From Firmicutes bacterium CAG:238 (lineage in GTDB: Bacteria; Bacillota; Clostridia; Peptostreptococcales; Anaerovoracaceae): DNA of 12,766 bases. The notes beneath the pieces were generated by a model. The model made no database searches. It had not been told where the DNA came from and saw nothing but the letters and a program-made list of their open reading frames with translations. The position numbers were made by a program, and so were the translations under genes. Positions 7,231-12,766 of the stretch are shown piece after piece. The first letter of the stretch is position 1. Each line of letters begins with the position of its first letter. Location of the stretch: NCBI GenBank assembly GCA_000435615.1, contig FR882016.1, forward strand, positions 280 to 13,045. Direction: 5' to 3'.

Positions 7231-7873
7231 ATAGCACATCAAGTTGTTTTTGTAATGCTCTAATCTGCTGCACCAGCTCGAACTTCTTGTTCGGCTGCTT
7301 CTCATTCCTTGCCTGCTTTTCGAGCTTTTCAATTTCCTTTATAAGCTTCTCCTTGTGTTCATCAACGGCAATCTGCTCGTCCAGAGAATTACCCTGTTCC
7401 AGCTCCACGCCGCCGACTTGAATGATGAAGTTATCCCAAACGGCGTCAAGATTCAGACCGTCAATTTCAAGCGTCAGCTCGTCTTCCAGCATCCAGTCGG
7501 TATGGTAATATCTGTTCACCTTGAACGCTGCTTTGCCGGACTCCGCCGCTTCCTTGTAGCCCGTCCATGCCTGCACCTTGTTCCCGCAGGAGAGGACAAA
7601 GAGTATATGGTACGGTATCTCCTTGTCAATCTGTCGGAGCACGGCTTCATCAAGCTGCGGCTGCGCCAATTTGATTTCAATTACCTCGATTTCCTTTACC
7701 ACCTGTCCGTGTGATATGTTCAGCGTGGGCTCGGCAAGCTTATTGCGCCAATGAATGAGCTTTATCTGCTCCACAAACACTCTTTTCAGAGCAGGGGAAA
7801 CCTCAATATTCTCATAAAACTTTTGCTTCGGTATTCTTTTGTTGAACTCCGTTGTCTGCGGAAAGCCAAGCAT
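7229..7873 (-). CDS. DUF4391 domain-containing protein of the R-M operon
   Basis: A 214-residue protein with the pattern of the DUF4391 family: an N-terminal segment MLGFPQTTEFNKRIPKQKFY, then helix VEQIKLIHWRNKLAEPTLNI (34-53), a strand-rich centre (VVKEIEVIEIKL ... IPYHILFVLSCGNKVQAWTGYKE ... YYHTDW), and a charged helix at about 160-214 rich in E, K, Q and L (KEKLIKEIEKLEKQARNEKQ) that should form a coiled coil. From memory, members sit between a large helicase and a type III Mod gene in many bacteria; their biochemical role is unknown to me. An adaptor linking helicase and methyltransferase is a reasonable guess, with the coiled coil as the contact surface. The start has AGAGGTGA upstream. 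It lies 27 bases after the helicase stop and 13 before the TIR start. GC content matches the core genes, so it probably belongs to the original system. Confidence 0.85.
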   Translation of the reverse strand: MLGFPQTTEFNKRIPKQKFYENIEVSPALKRVFVEQIKLIHWRNKLAEPTLNISHGQVVKEIEVIEIKLAQPQLDEAVLRQIDKEIPYHILFVLSCGNKVQAWTGYKEAAESGKAAFKVNRYYHTDWMLEDELTLEIDGLNLDAVWDNFIIQVGGVELEQGNSLDEQIAVDEHKEKLIKEIEKLEKQARNEKQPNKKFELVQQIRALQKQLDVL

Positions 7874-7900
7874 ACTTATTTCACCTCTTTGTTGTCCACA

Positions 7901-8950
7901 TTATTTTACGACCAGGAAGCAAATCAGTTCAAAGTCGTCCAATCCCGACACTTGCGAGAGCAGCGCACTTGTGCCGCCGCTTTTGAACAGACTGTCAATA
8001 TCATTTTCTTCCTTGACATCAATAATAGAGTTTATAGATTCACTCAACAGCTCGGAAATCTCGCTCATATTGCGCCCATCGTCGGTCTCATCGTTAAAAC
8101 GGTGATAGAGTGCTTCGATAGGCTTGTCCTTGCCACGGCAAAGCAGACGCATTGTGTCAAGAAGCTTTTTCGGCTGCAAGTAATCACAGACTACATCGCC
8201 GTCGTCACCGATATAGACCATATAAAACGGATGAAGCCGATTCTTGTTATCAATATTGATGCTCTGCTCTCGGTTTTTCAGTACAAAGACAACACCGGGA
8301 GGGCAATCCTTTGATGCAGGTGCAACAGCATGAAGTCCCATAGGGGTATGCTCTAATTCGGGATGATGCTTGATATATTCCAACAAATCAAGGCGGAACT
8401 CGTTCAGCCCCAAATCCATGATGGAGATGCCGGAGGACATATCCTCAATGTCTACAACTTCTTCCTGCAAGCGCTTGAGCTGTGTTTTACGGTATTCAAG
8501 GTCGTGCTTTTCTTCATCGGAGAGAATGTTGTCGTCGCCCGTAGCGGTCATATCGACAATCTTCATTCTCGTTTCAACTTTCGATTTCAGATTGATATAC
8601 TCGTCAAGAGTAATATCGGGCCAGAAATTGACAAGCTGAATGACCTTGTTCCTGCTGCCGATACGGTCAACACGCCCAAATCGCTGAATGATGCGAACGG
8701 GGTTCCAATGAATATCATAATTGATAAGGTAGTCGCAGTCCTGCAAGTTCTGACCTTCAGAGATACAGTCTGTTGCAATCAAAATATCAATATCGACTTT
8801 CGGGATGCTGTCAAACATATCTCTGTCTTTTGACTTCGGAGAAAAACAAGTCAAGACGGTGTTCATGTCCGCTCGTTTCAGCTTTGCAGTCGTGCGTCCC
8901 TCGACAGAACCGGTAACAACCGCTGTGTGCAAGCCGTATTTTTTCAGCAT
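7901..8950 (-). pseudogene. SNF2-type helicase, C-terminal part (displaced frame)
   Basis: This frame is the continuation of the gene that begins at 11562. It holds the second helicase lobe: motif IV/Ib-like VVTGSVEGRTT (11-21 of the fragment), motif V IATDCISEGQNLQDCDYLIN (58-77) and motif VI QRFGRVDRIGSRN (89-101), then a C-terminal region of about 240 residues without clear motifs, ending FELICFLVVK. The ATG at 8948-8950 lies in ordinary coding sequence and has no ribosome site, so independent translation is unlikely. Deleting one copy of the 23-base repeat at 8958-9003 joins the two parts into one frame of 1212 residues (3662 minus 23 bases, exactly 1213 codons with the stop). Without that join, the protein lacks the arginine-finger lobe and should have no ATPase or translocase activity. 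Confidence 0.85.
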
Positions 8951-11562
8951 GAACGCAAAGACATTATCAAAAAGGTAAATAAGACATTATCATAAAGGTA
9001 CATAGCCGTATCAGCGAAAGCGGTAAAGATAATTACTTTCTTATTGCCTTCGTTGATAGGATGCTCCACCTTATTTGACAGGTCTTCCAAAAGCTCCTGC
9101 AGCTTGCTGTCGTGCTCCGGCGTGATGTCATCCACCATTATTGTAAGCAGTTCAAGAATCTCCTGGTCCTTTGCAAGCTCTCCACGCCATGAAAGTCTGT
9201 CCATATCGGCAAGGTCAATCTGAACTTTCTTGCCGATGCTTGCAAAGTCATCGCTGTTCTGGTCGTCAAGGTCGTACTCGTCAACATCAGAAATATCTGT
9301 GAGATTGACCGTTGCTCCGACTGTGTTTTCGTAATCGTCAATCGACTCAATAGTGGTGTCAATCAGCTCCTTGATTCTGCGAAGCGTCAGATTGAAAGAA
9401 TAGACGGAGCTTTCCATACGCTTCATCAAGTTTATCGCCATCAGGCGGCGAATACCCAGCTCACGGCTTGCCTGCGTGAAGCCTACATTAACCTTGTTGT
9501 CTCCATACAACTCGGCGTACTTTTCCATTCGGCTCGGCAAAATGTAATGAGACGGGCGGTAAATATCCAAGTTCAGCTTTGTAAGCTGTTCAAAAATTTC
9601 GTTATAGCTGATAGCATCCTTCAAATCGGTCAAATGCGGTGTGTGCGATTTGGGAACCAACCTTTCCGGGAACTTACCGATAGAGGTCGTGTCATAGTAT
9701 TTCTCGATATGCTTTCTGGAGCGGGCAATCGTAACGCTGTCCAGCACCTCAAAGAAGTCAAAATCAAGCATACGGAGCAAGTTGTCGGTCGTTCTGTCGC
9801 AAGGCTCCCATTTGCTCCATGTATTGAATGCCTTCTGTGCGTTCCGGAAATTATCATCAATGGTATGTGTCGTTTTCAGCTTACTGTCGAGCAGAGAGGA
9901 ATCGCCCTCATAAGCAAGCTGCAACTGATTTTTCAAATCATTGAAGCGTGTATTGACCGGGGTGGCGGAAAGCATAAGAACCTTCGTCTTTACACCCTTG
10001 CGGATGACCTGTTTCAGTAAAGTGGTATAGCGATTTTCTTTTTCTCCGTCTTCGGAATCGAGCTTGCCGCCATTGCGGAAGTTGTGTGATTCATCAATCA
10101 CAACAAGGTCGTATGTATCCCAACGCAGGCGGGACAAATCCGTTCCGTTGGACATACCGTGCGTCCGCCCAATATCGGTATGATAAAGCACCTTGTAGTT
10201 CAATCTGTCTTCTGCAAGGGGATTGTTGATATAATTATCCCGATATGTGTTCCAGTTGTTCGACAGCTTCTTCGGGCAGAGAACCAAAACGCTTTTATTT
10301 CTTGATTCGTAGTACTTAATGACCGCCAAGGCAGTAAAGGTTTTACCGAGACCGACAGAATCGGCTAAAATGCAACCGTTATACTTTTCAAGCTTGTTGA
10401 TAATGGCAAGAGCCGCATCACGCTGAAAGTTGAACAGCATATTCCACACTTTGCTGTCCTTAAACCCCGTCGCTTCATTCGGTAAGGTGTCTTCGGATAC
10501 ATCTTCAAGGAACTCATTGAAAATGTTATACAGCGTGATAAAGTAGACAAACTCCGGAGAATTTTCGTTATAAACCGCTGTAATATTTTCAATCACCTGG
10601 TCGGTAACATCCTGGAAGTTCTGTTTGTCGTTCCAAAGCTGCTCAAACAGGTCAATATAGCTCTTGCTCATCGGATACGACAGCCTCTGCGTAAAATTGT
10701 ACGCATAATTTCCACGCTCACAGCCCAGGTCAACGGTTGTGAACTCATTAAAAGGCATATAGGTATACTGGTCATTATCCGAAAGCACATTCAAAAATCC
10801 CGGCACGACTTGACTTGTGGTATTGGACTTAAAAATTGCTTTCTGCTTTATCCATTCCGCACACTCTTTTGCAATAGCCCTCTGAGTAAGCTCATTACGG
10901 AGTCGAATTTCAAATTCACTTCCGTAAAGGTTCTTTTCACGAGTCATACGAGGGATATAAAATTCCCTCTTTGATTTTTCTGCTTTTTCGGTAGTAAAAG
11001 TAGGAGATGTGAAGATAAAATGTAAGTCTTCGATACCGGAAAGGCTCTTTTTCAATTCTCCATAGGCATAGATAGAGAAGCAGGCTGCAGCAATTCTCAG
11101 CTTGCTTTTCTTTGTTATGGTTTCTTCCAAATCATCACGCACCCGGAGATTGATGTTATCAATCATTTTCGGCATCCCTGGCATTTGCGGCATAGTTATC
11201 TGAGCAGTCGGCTCAGAAGCGGGAGATTGTATTTCCTCGTTTGTCACCTGCTCGTCCGGATAACGAATAAGAGCATCGTCAACATTAAAAAAGTTCAGTT
11301 TCCCTTTTACGGGAAATGCTTTGATTCTACGCACATTCGTCAAGTGCCACTCATAAACATCCTCGCTCTGGTTGTAGACAGTACTATCAAGATTAGCAAC
11401 GCAAAGAGCATAGCCGGAAAGCATCCCCGGCACTTTTGGGTTTGCACTGCTGCAAATCAAAAGTTCGCCTCTGTGCCTGGTATCCCACGACCGATATTCA
11501 ATATTTTTCGAACCTCGCAGTATTTGTGTTGCGTAAGGGTTTTTAATTGATATGGCTTTCAT
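8944..11562 (-). CDS. ASCH / PLD-like / SNF2-type helicase, N-terminal part; frame broken at its 3' end
   Basis: This frame gives 872 residues. Residues 1-100 form an ASCH domain: MKAISIKNPYATQILRGSKN then IEYRSWDTRHRGELLICSS, with the G17-x-K19-x-x-E22-x-R24 motif that binds nucleic acid or modified bases. Residues about 155-280 (LRIAAACFSIYAYGELKKSL ... FIFTSPTF ... CAEWIKQKAIFKS ... FNEFTTVDLG) look like the phospholipase D-like domain common in SNF2 helicases of defence loci, but no H-x-K motif is visible, so it is probably non-catalytic. The first helicase lobe has Walker A DSVGLGKT (401-408), DESH (490-493) and LSATPVNTRF (531-540). It ends in an aberrant tail (LFTFLIMSLRSC) created by the 23-base duplication; the second lobe follows in another frame. 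GGAG lies 7 bases before the ATG. It is the first gene of the operon. Confidence 0.9.
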   Translation of the reverse strand: MKAISIKNPYATQILRGSKNIEYRSWDTRHRGELLICSSANPKVPGMLSGYALCVANLDSTVYNQSEDVYEWHLTNVRRIKAFPVKGKLNFFNVDDALIRYPDEQVTNEEIQSPASEPTAQITMPQMPGMPKMIDNINLRVRDDLEETITKKSKLRIAAACFSIYAYGELKKSLSGIEDLHFIFTSPTFTTEKAEKSKREFYIPRMTREKNLYGSEFEIRLRNELTQRAIAKECAEWIKQKAIFKSNTTSQVVPGFLNVLSDNDQYTYMPFNEFTTVDLGCERGNYAYNFTQRLSYPMSKSYIDLFEQLWNDKQNFQDVTDQVIENITAVYNENSPEFVYFITLYNIFNEFLEDVSEDTLPNEATGFKDSKVWNMLFNFQRDAALAIINKLEKYNGCILADSVGLGKTFTALAVIKYYESRNKSVLVLCPKKLSNNWNTYRDNYINNPLAEDRLNYKVLYHTDIGRTHGMSNGTDLSRLRWDTYDLVVIDESHNFRNGGKLDSEDGEKENRYTTLLKQVIRKGVKTKVLMLSATPVNTRFNDLKNQLQLAYEGDSSLLDSKLKTTHTIDDNFRNAQKAFNTWSKWEPCDRTTDNLLRMLDFDFFEVLDSVTIARSRKHIEKYYDTTSIGKFPERLVPKSHTPHLTDLKDAISYNEIFEQLTKLNLDIYRPSHYILPSRMEKYAELYGDNKVNVGFTQASRELGIRRLMAINLMKRMESSVYSFNLTLRRIKELIDTTIESIDDYENTVGATVNLTDISDVDEYDLDDQNSDDFASIGKKVQIDLADMDRLSWRGELAKDQEILELLTIMVDDITPEHDSKLQELLEDLSNKVEHPINEGNKKVIIFTAFADTAMYLYDNVLFTFLIMSLRSC
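8958..9003 (-). repeat. 23-base imperfect tandem duplication that breaks the helicase frame
   Basis: Two adjacent 23-base units (8958-8980 and 8981-9003) match at 21 of 23 positions. On the minus strand the upstream unit begins ATGTACCTTTATG and the downstream one ATTTACCTTTTTG; both end ATAATGTCTT. Since 23 is not a multiple of three, the second unit shifts the frame and leads to TGA at 8944-8946. Removing either unit restores a plausible helicase: MYLYDNVFAFMLKKYG with one, IYLFDNVFAFMLKKYG with the other. Confidence 0.92.
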
Positions 11563-11671
11563 ACAAATTCTCCAATATCATAATTTATATATTCACATAC
11601 ATGATGCTGTACGCTCTCCATAATGATGTGACTAAGTTTCATATAACTCATGGCTGAATTCAAGTAATACG

Positions 11672-11693
11672 CTATGGTTAGTTTGTACCATAG
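11672..11693. repeat. Inverted repeat in the operon leader, operator-like
   Basis: CTATGGT (11672-11678) and ACCATAG (11687-11693) form a perfect 7-base inverted repeat around 8 bases (TAGTTTGT). It lies about 110 bases upstream of the helicase ATG, just upstream of the weak promoter candidate. Its size and symmetry fit a dimeric repressor site, but no regulator gene is in the window to pair with it. Confidence 0.3.
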
Positions 11694-11780
11694 AGCATAG
11701 GAGCTTTTAATGAAACTCGCTGAACCCGAAGAAAAATTTTGACTTGTTATTTTGCTTAAATTTGTTTTTTTATCTGATGC

Positions 11781-11798
11781 ACATTCTTTTCAGAATGT
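11781..11798. repeat. Short perfect hairpin
   Basis: ACATTCT (11781-11787) and AGAATGT (11792-11798) pair perfectly around a 4-base loop. On the plus strand a T-rich stretch (TTCTTTATTTAT) follows, and on the minus strand an A-run follows, so if it terminates anything it would be plus-strand transcription. No plus-strand gene is near. Confidence 0.3.
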
Positions 11799-11820
11799 TC
11801 TTTATTTATGCTCATTCCAC

Positions 11821-11873
11821 AAAAACCACAGCCTTTACTCCCGCACGCCCCGTGCAGCCTGTCGGCTCTGGTT
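11821..11873 (-). terminator. Terminator-like stem with T-run, minus strand
   Basis: On the minus strand AACCAGAGCC (11873-11864) pairs with GGCTGTGGTT (11833-11824) over ten positions with a single G-G mismatch, followed directly by a run of Ts (TTTTT, 11825-11821). The 30-base loop holds a second perfect hairpin, GCACG-GGG-CGTGC (11855-11843). This fits an intrinsic terminator with an elaborated loop, placed between the secreted-protein gene and the defence operon. A competing small hairpin (AGCC-GACA-GGCT, 11867-11856) uses part of the same strand, so alternative folds are possible. Confidence 0.4.
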
Positions 11874-11925
11874 CTGAATTTTCCGTATAGGACTTGCGTC
11901 CGTTTTCTGTTTGGATTTTGCCTTT
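11821..11925 (-). ncRNA. Candidate structured RNA, unidentified
   Basis: The row 11821-11880 is 57% GC by count, against 32% at 11701-11760 and 30% at 11941-12000, a pattern typical of structured RNA in AT-rich spacer. Read on the minus strand, the island starts AAAGGCAAAATCC, then has GGAC-GCAA-GTCC (11901-11890), a four-base stem closed by a GNRA loop, then the terminator-like stem described separately. No tRNA, tmRNA, SRP or RNase P signature is seen. GGCAAAATCC followed by GGACGCAAGTCC recalls parts of the cyclic-di-GMP-I riboswitch core, but other conserved parts are missing and the nearest downstream gene starts some 260 bases further on. It could equally be a remnant of a repeat element. 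Confidence 0.22.
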
Positions 11926-12035
11926 GACTTGGTTCATTCAGACACACTCTCAATCATTTTCAACTCGACAAATTACCGTTTGCATTTTTCAATTAAATTT
12001 TATCACAGTTTTCGAGTTTCGTCGAGCAGATTAGA

Positions 12036-12069
12036 CAAAAAGCGACATTTATGTATCGGATTTCCCGCT
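12036..12069 (-). terminator. Weak terminator-like hairpin after the secreted-protein gene
   Basis: Just after the TGA, the minus strand has AGCG (12069-12066) pairing with CGCT (12044-12041), with partial inner pairing between ACAT and ATGT, followed by TTTTTG. The stem is short and the loop imperfect, so this is a weak candidate. Confidence 0.25.
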
Positions 12070-12766
12070 TCACACCAATTCAACGGTTATTTTCTGCTCA
12101 TACAAATCCGGGTACTCGTCGAACTTCAGAAGGATTTCTGTCTCTGCTTGCGTGAGGCCGGCGGCGAGACATTCGACTTTTATTGCTGGGTTCCCGTCCT
12201 CTGTCCACGTCCATTCGAGTTTCAGCAGGTTTCCGTCGTAATATGCCGTAATCAGGTTTTCCTCATTGTCCGTCCAGACCTCAATTACTTCGCTTTGTCC
12301 GTATGCAAGCGATATTTCTTCTTTGTCAACGTAGATTTCCTCTTTGAAAGTAATTTTTCCGGATTTAATGCCGCTGAATTTGCTGTCCTTCTTACCTGCA
12401 CCTCCTATTGCCTTCACTTTGTAGTAATAGGTTTTTTCGGTTGCAGCCGCATCATCATAAAAGACAGTTTTGGTTGTCGTTTTGATTTTCTTGTAGCTTC
12501 CGTTTCGGGAAAAAGCGCGATAAACTGCGTACTTTTTTGCTCCGGATACGGATGACCATGAAACTTTAAGTTCGTTGCCTTCGTCTGAAACGCTCCGTAG
12601 TTTAGGCGTTTTTAATTTCGGTGTTTTTTTAACTGCGCCTTTCAAACTGGTGCCTGCAGAGTGATAGGAAGTTGTTCCTGAAGTATAGCCCGATTTGTAT
12701 GGGCATTTTCCGTTGTTATGTAAGTGCGCCGGGTAGCCGCCGCAATGGTAGTGATAATATCCCAGC
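12070..12766 (-). CDS. Secreted/surface protein, C-terminal part: YHYHC motif, fibronectin type III and Ig-like domains
   Basis: The frame is open to the right edge, so the true start lies outside; 231 residues are visible. An apparent internal start at the TTG at 12643-12645 is not convincing, since the coding sequence clearly continues upstream as LGYYHYHCGGYPAHLHNNGK then CPYKSGYTSG. That His/Cys motif (YHYHCGG-x-PAHLH-x-NG-x-CPY) recurs in secreted proteins of Firmicutes, from memory, and suggests metal binding. Residues about 52-140 form a fibronectin type III domain (KVSWSSVSGAKKYAVYRAFS ... TYYYKVKAIGG). Residues about 145-231 look like a bacterial Ig-like beta domain (VDKEEISLAYGQSEVIEVWT ... 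ITVELV). The signal peptide would be outside the window. It reads in the same direction as the defence operon but is separated from it by about 500 bases and hairpins, so it is most likely a flanking host gene. Confidence 0.75.
   Translation of the reverse strand, partial: LGYYHYHCGGYPAHLHNNGKCPYKSGYTSGTTSYHSAGTSLKGAVKKTPKLKTPKLRSVSDEGNELKVSWSSVSGAKKYAVYRAFSRNGSYKKIKTTTKTVFYDDAAATEKTYYYKVKAIGGAGKKDSKFSGIKSGKITFKEEIYVDKEEISLAYGQSEVIEVWTDNEENLITAYYDGNLLKLEWTWTEDGNPAIKVECLAAGLTQAETEILLKFDEYPDLYEQKITVELV

Larger units (their letters stand above)
11563..12069. other. 507-base intergenic region; leader of the defence operon
   Basis: No gene can be supported here with confidence. It holds, from right to left, a weak hairpin with T-run after the secreted-protein gene, an AT-rich stretch, a GC-rich hairpin island (about 11821-11910), a 7-base-arm hairpin (11781-11798), and an AT-rich leader with an inverted repeat (11672-11693). 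The operon promoter should lie here. A possible but weak pair on the minus strand is TTACTT (11662-11667) and TATATG (11640-11645) with a 16-base spacer. One minus frame is open for about 75 codons up to the helicase ATG (its TGA overlaps that ATG), but it has no ribosome site and no recognisable product. A 65-codon TTG-started minus frame across 11756-11953 is also unsupported. Confidence 0.6.

Noticed and set aside
6385..7332. Longer TIR protein starting at 7332
   Set aside because: The extra 39 residues are Arg/Ser-rich, overlap the DUF4391 coiled coil in another frame, and have no ribosome site; AAAGGAGA clearly serves the ATG at 7213-7215.
8944..8960. Programmed frameshift at the A-run (CTGAAAAAATAC) to join the helicase parts
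   Set aside because: The A-run lies after the TGA in the upstream frame, so ribosomes in that frame stop before reaching it. The 23-base duplication fully explains the break.
231..11562. DISARM or BREX identity for the locus
   Set aside because: No DUF1998 protein, PglZ, BrxL/BrxC or PglX-type gene is present. The Mod/Res pair has type III motif order and a fused PD-ExK nuclease.
11756..11953. 65-codon minus frame with GCGFCGM-like cysteines
   Set aside because: It starts with TTG without a ribosome site, covers the hairpin island, and the other minus frames are also open over part of it. Base composition and pairing fit RNA structure better than coding.
1..12766. CRISPR array, tRNA, insertion sequence or integrase
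   Set aside because: No spaced direct repeats, no cloverleaf, and no transposase or recombinase motifs were seen on either strand.

Overview
The window is the interior of a defence-gene cluster. Nearly all of it is one long minus-strand operon running from about 11562 down past position 1. The mix of strong AGGAGG-type ribosome sites, roughly 50% GC core genes with AT-rich inserts, and a secreted protein with fibronectin type III and YHYHC motifs suggests a low-to-mid GC Gram-positive bacterium, most likely a gut-type Clostridia member. This is inference; no rRNA or housekeeping gene is present.

Layout in transcription order, right to left. (1) 12766-12070: the 3' part of a secreted or surface protein (His/Cys motif, fibronectin type III, Ig-like domain), open at the window edge and probably unrelated to defence. 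(2) 12069-11563: a 507-base non-coding stretch holding a GC-rich, hairpin-rich island (about 11821-11910) in AT-rich DNA, and the probable operon leader. (3) 11562-7901: a large ASCH / PLD-like / SNF2-type helicase gene, split into two frames by a 23-base imperfect tandem duplication at 8958-9003. (4) 7873-7229: a DUF4391 protein with a C-terminal coiled coil. (5) 7215-6385: a TIR-domain protein with the catalytic glutamate. (6) 6392-4440: a type III-style (beta-class) DNA methyltransferase, Mod. (7) 4439-3348: an AbiJ/Abi_C-type abortive infection protein with a HEPN-like R-x6-H motif and a TTG start. (8) 3332-231: the type III restriction subunit Res, with helicase motifs and a PD-ExK nuclease. 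(9) 203-117: a short open frame that looks like the tail of a lost gene. (10) 115-1: the start of another gene resembling the N-terminus of Mrr-like restriction endonucleases.

Reading: helicase, DUF4391, Mod and Res form the core of a restriction-modification system that is more elaborate than a two-gene type III system. Two AT-rich, abortive-infection-type genes sit at the two junctions flanking mod: TIR between DUF4391 and mod, AbiJ-like between mod and res. Mod's specificity region is also AT-rich (28-30% GC in sampled 60-base rows, against 52-58% in its flanks). This suggests a modular cassette in which the core is conserved while the target-recognition region and two suicide-type effectors have been exchanged. 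Coupling is tight: gaps of 27, 13, -8, 0 and 15 bases between successive genes from the helicase to Res. The frameshift in the helicase means the system may be crippled in this copy, phase-variable, or misassembled.
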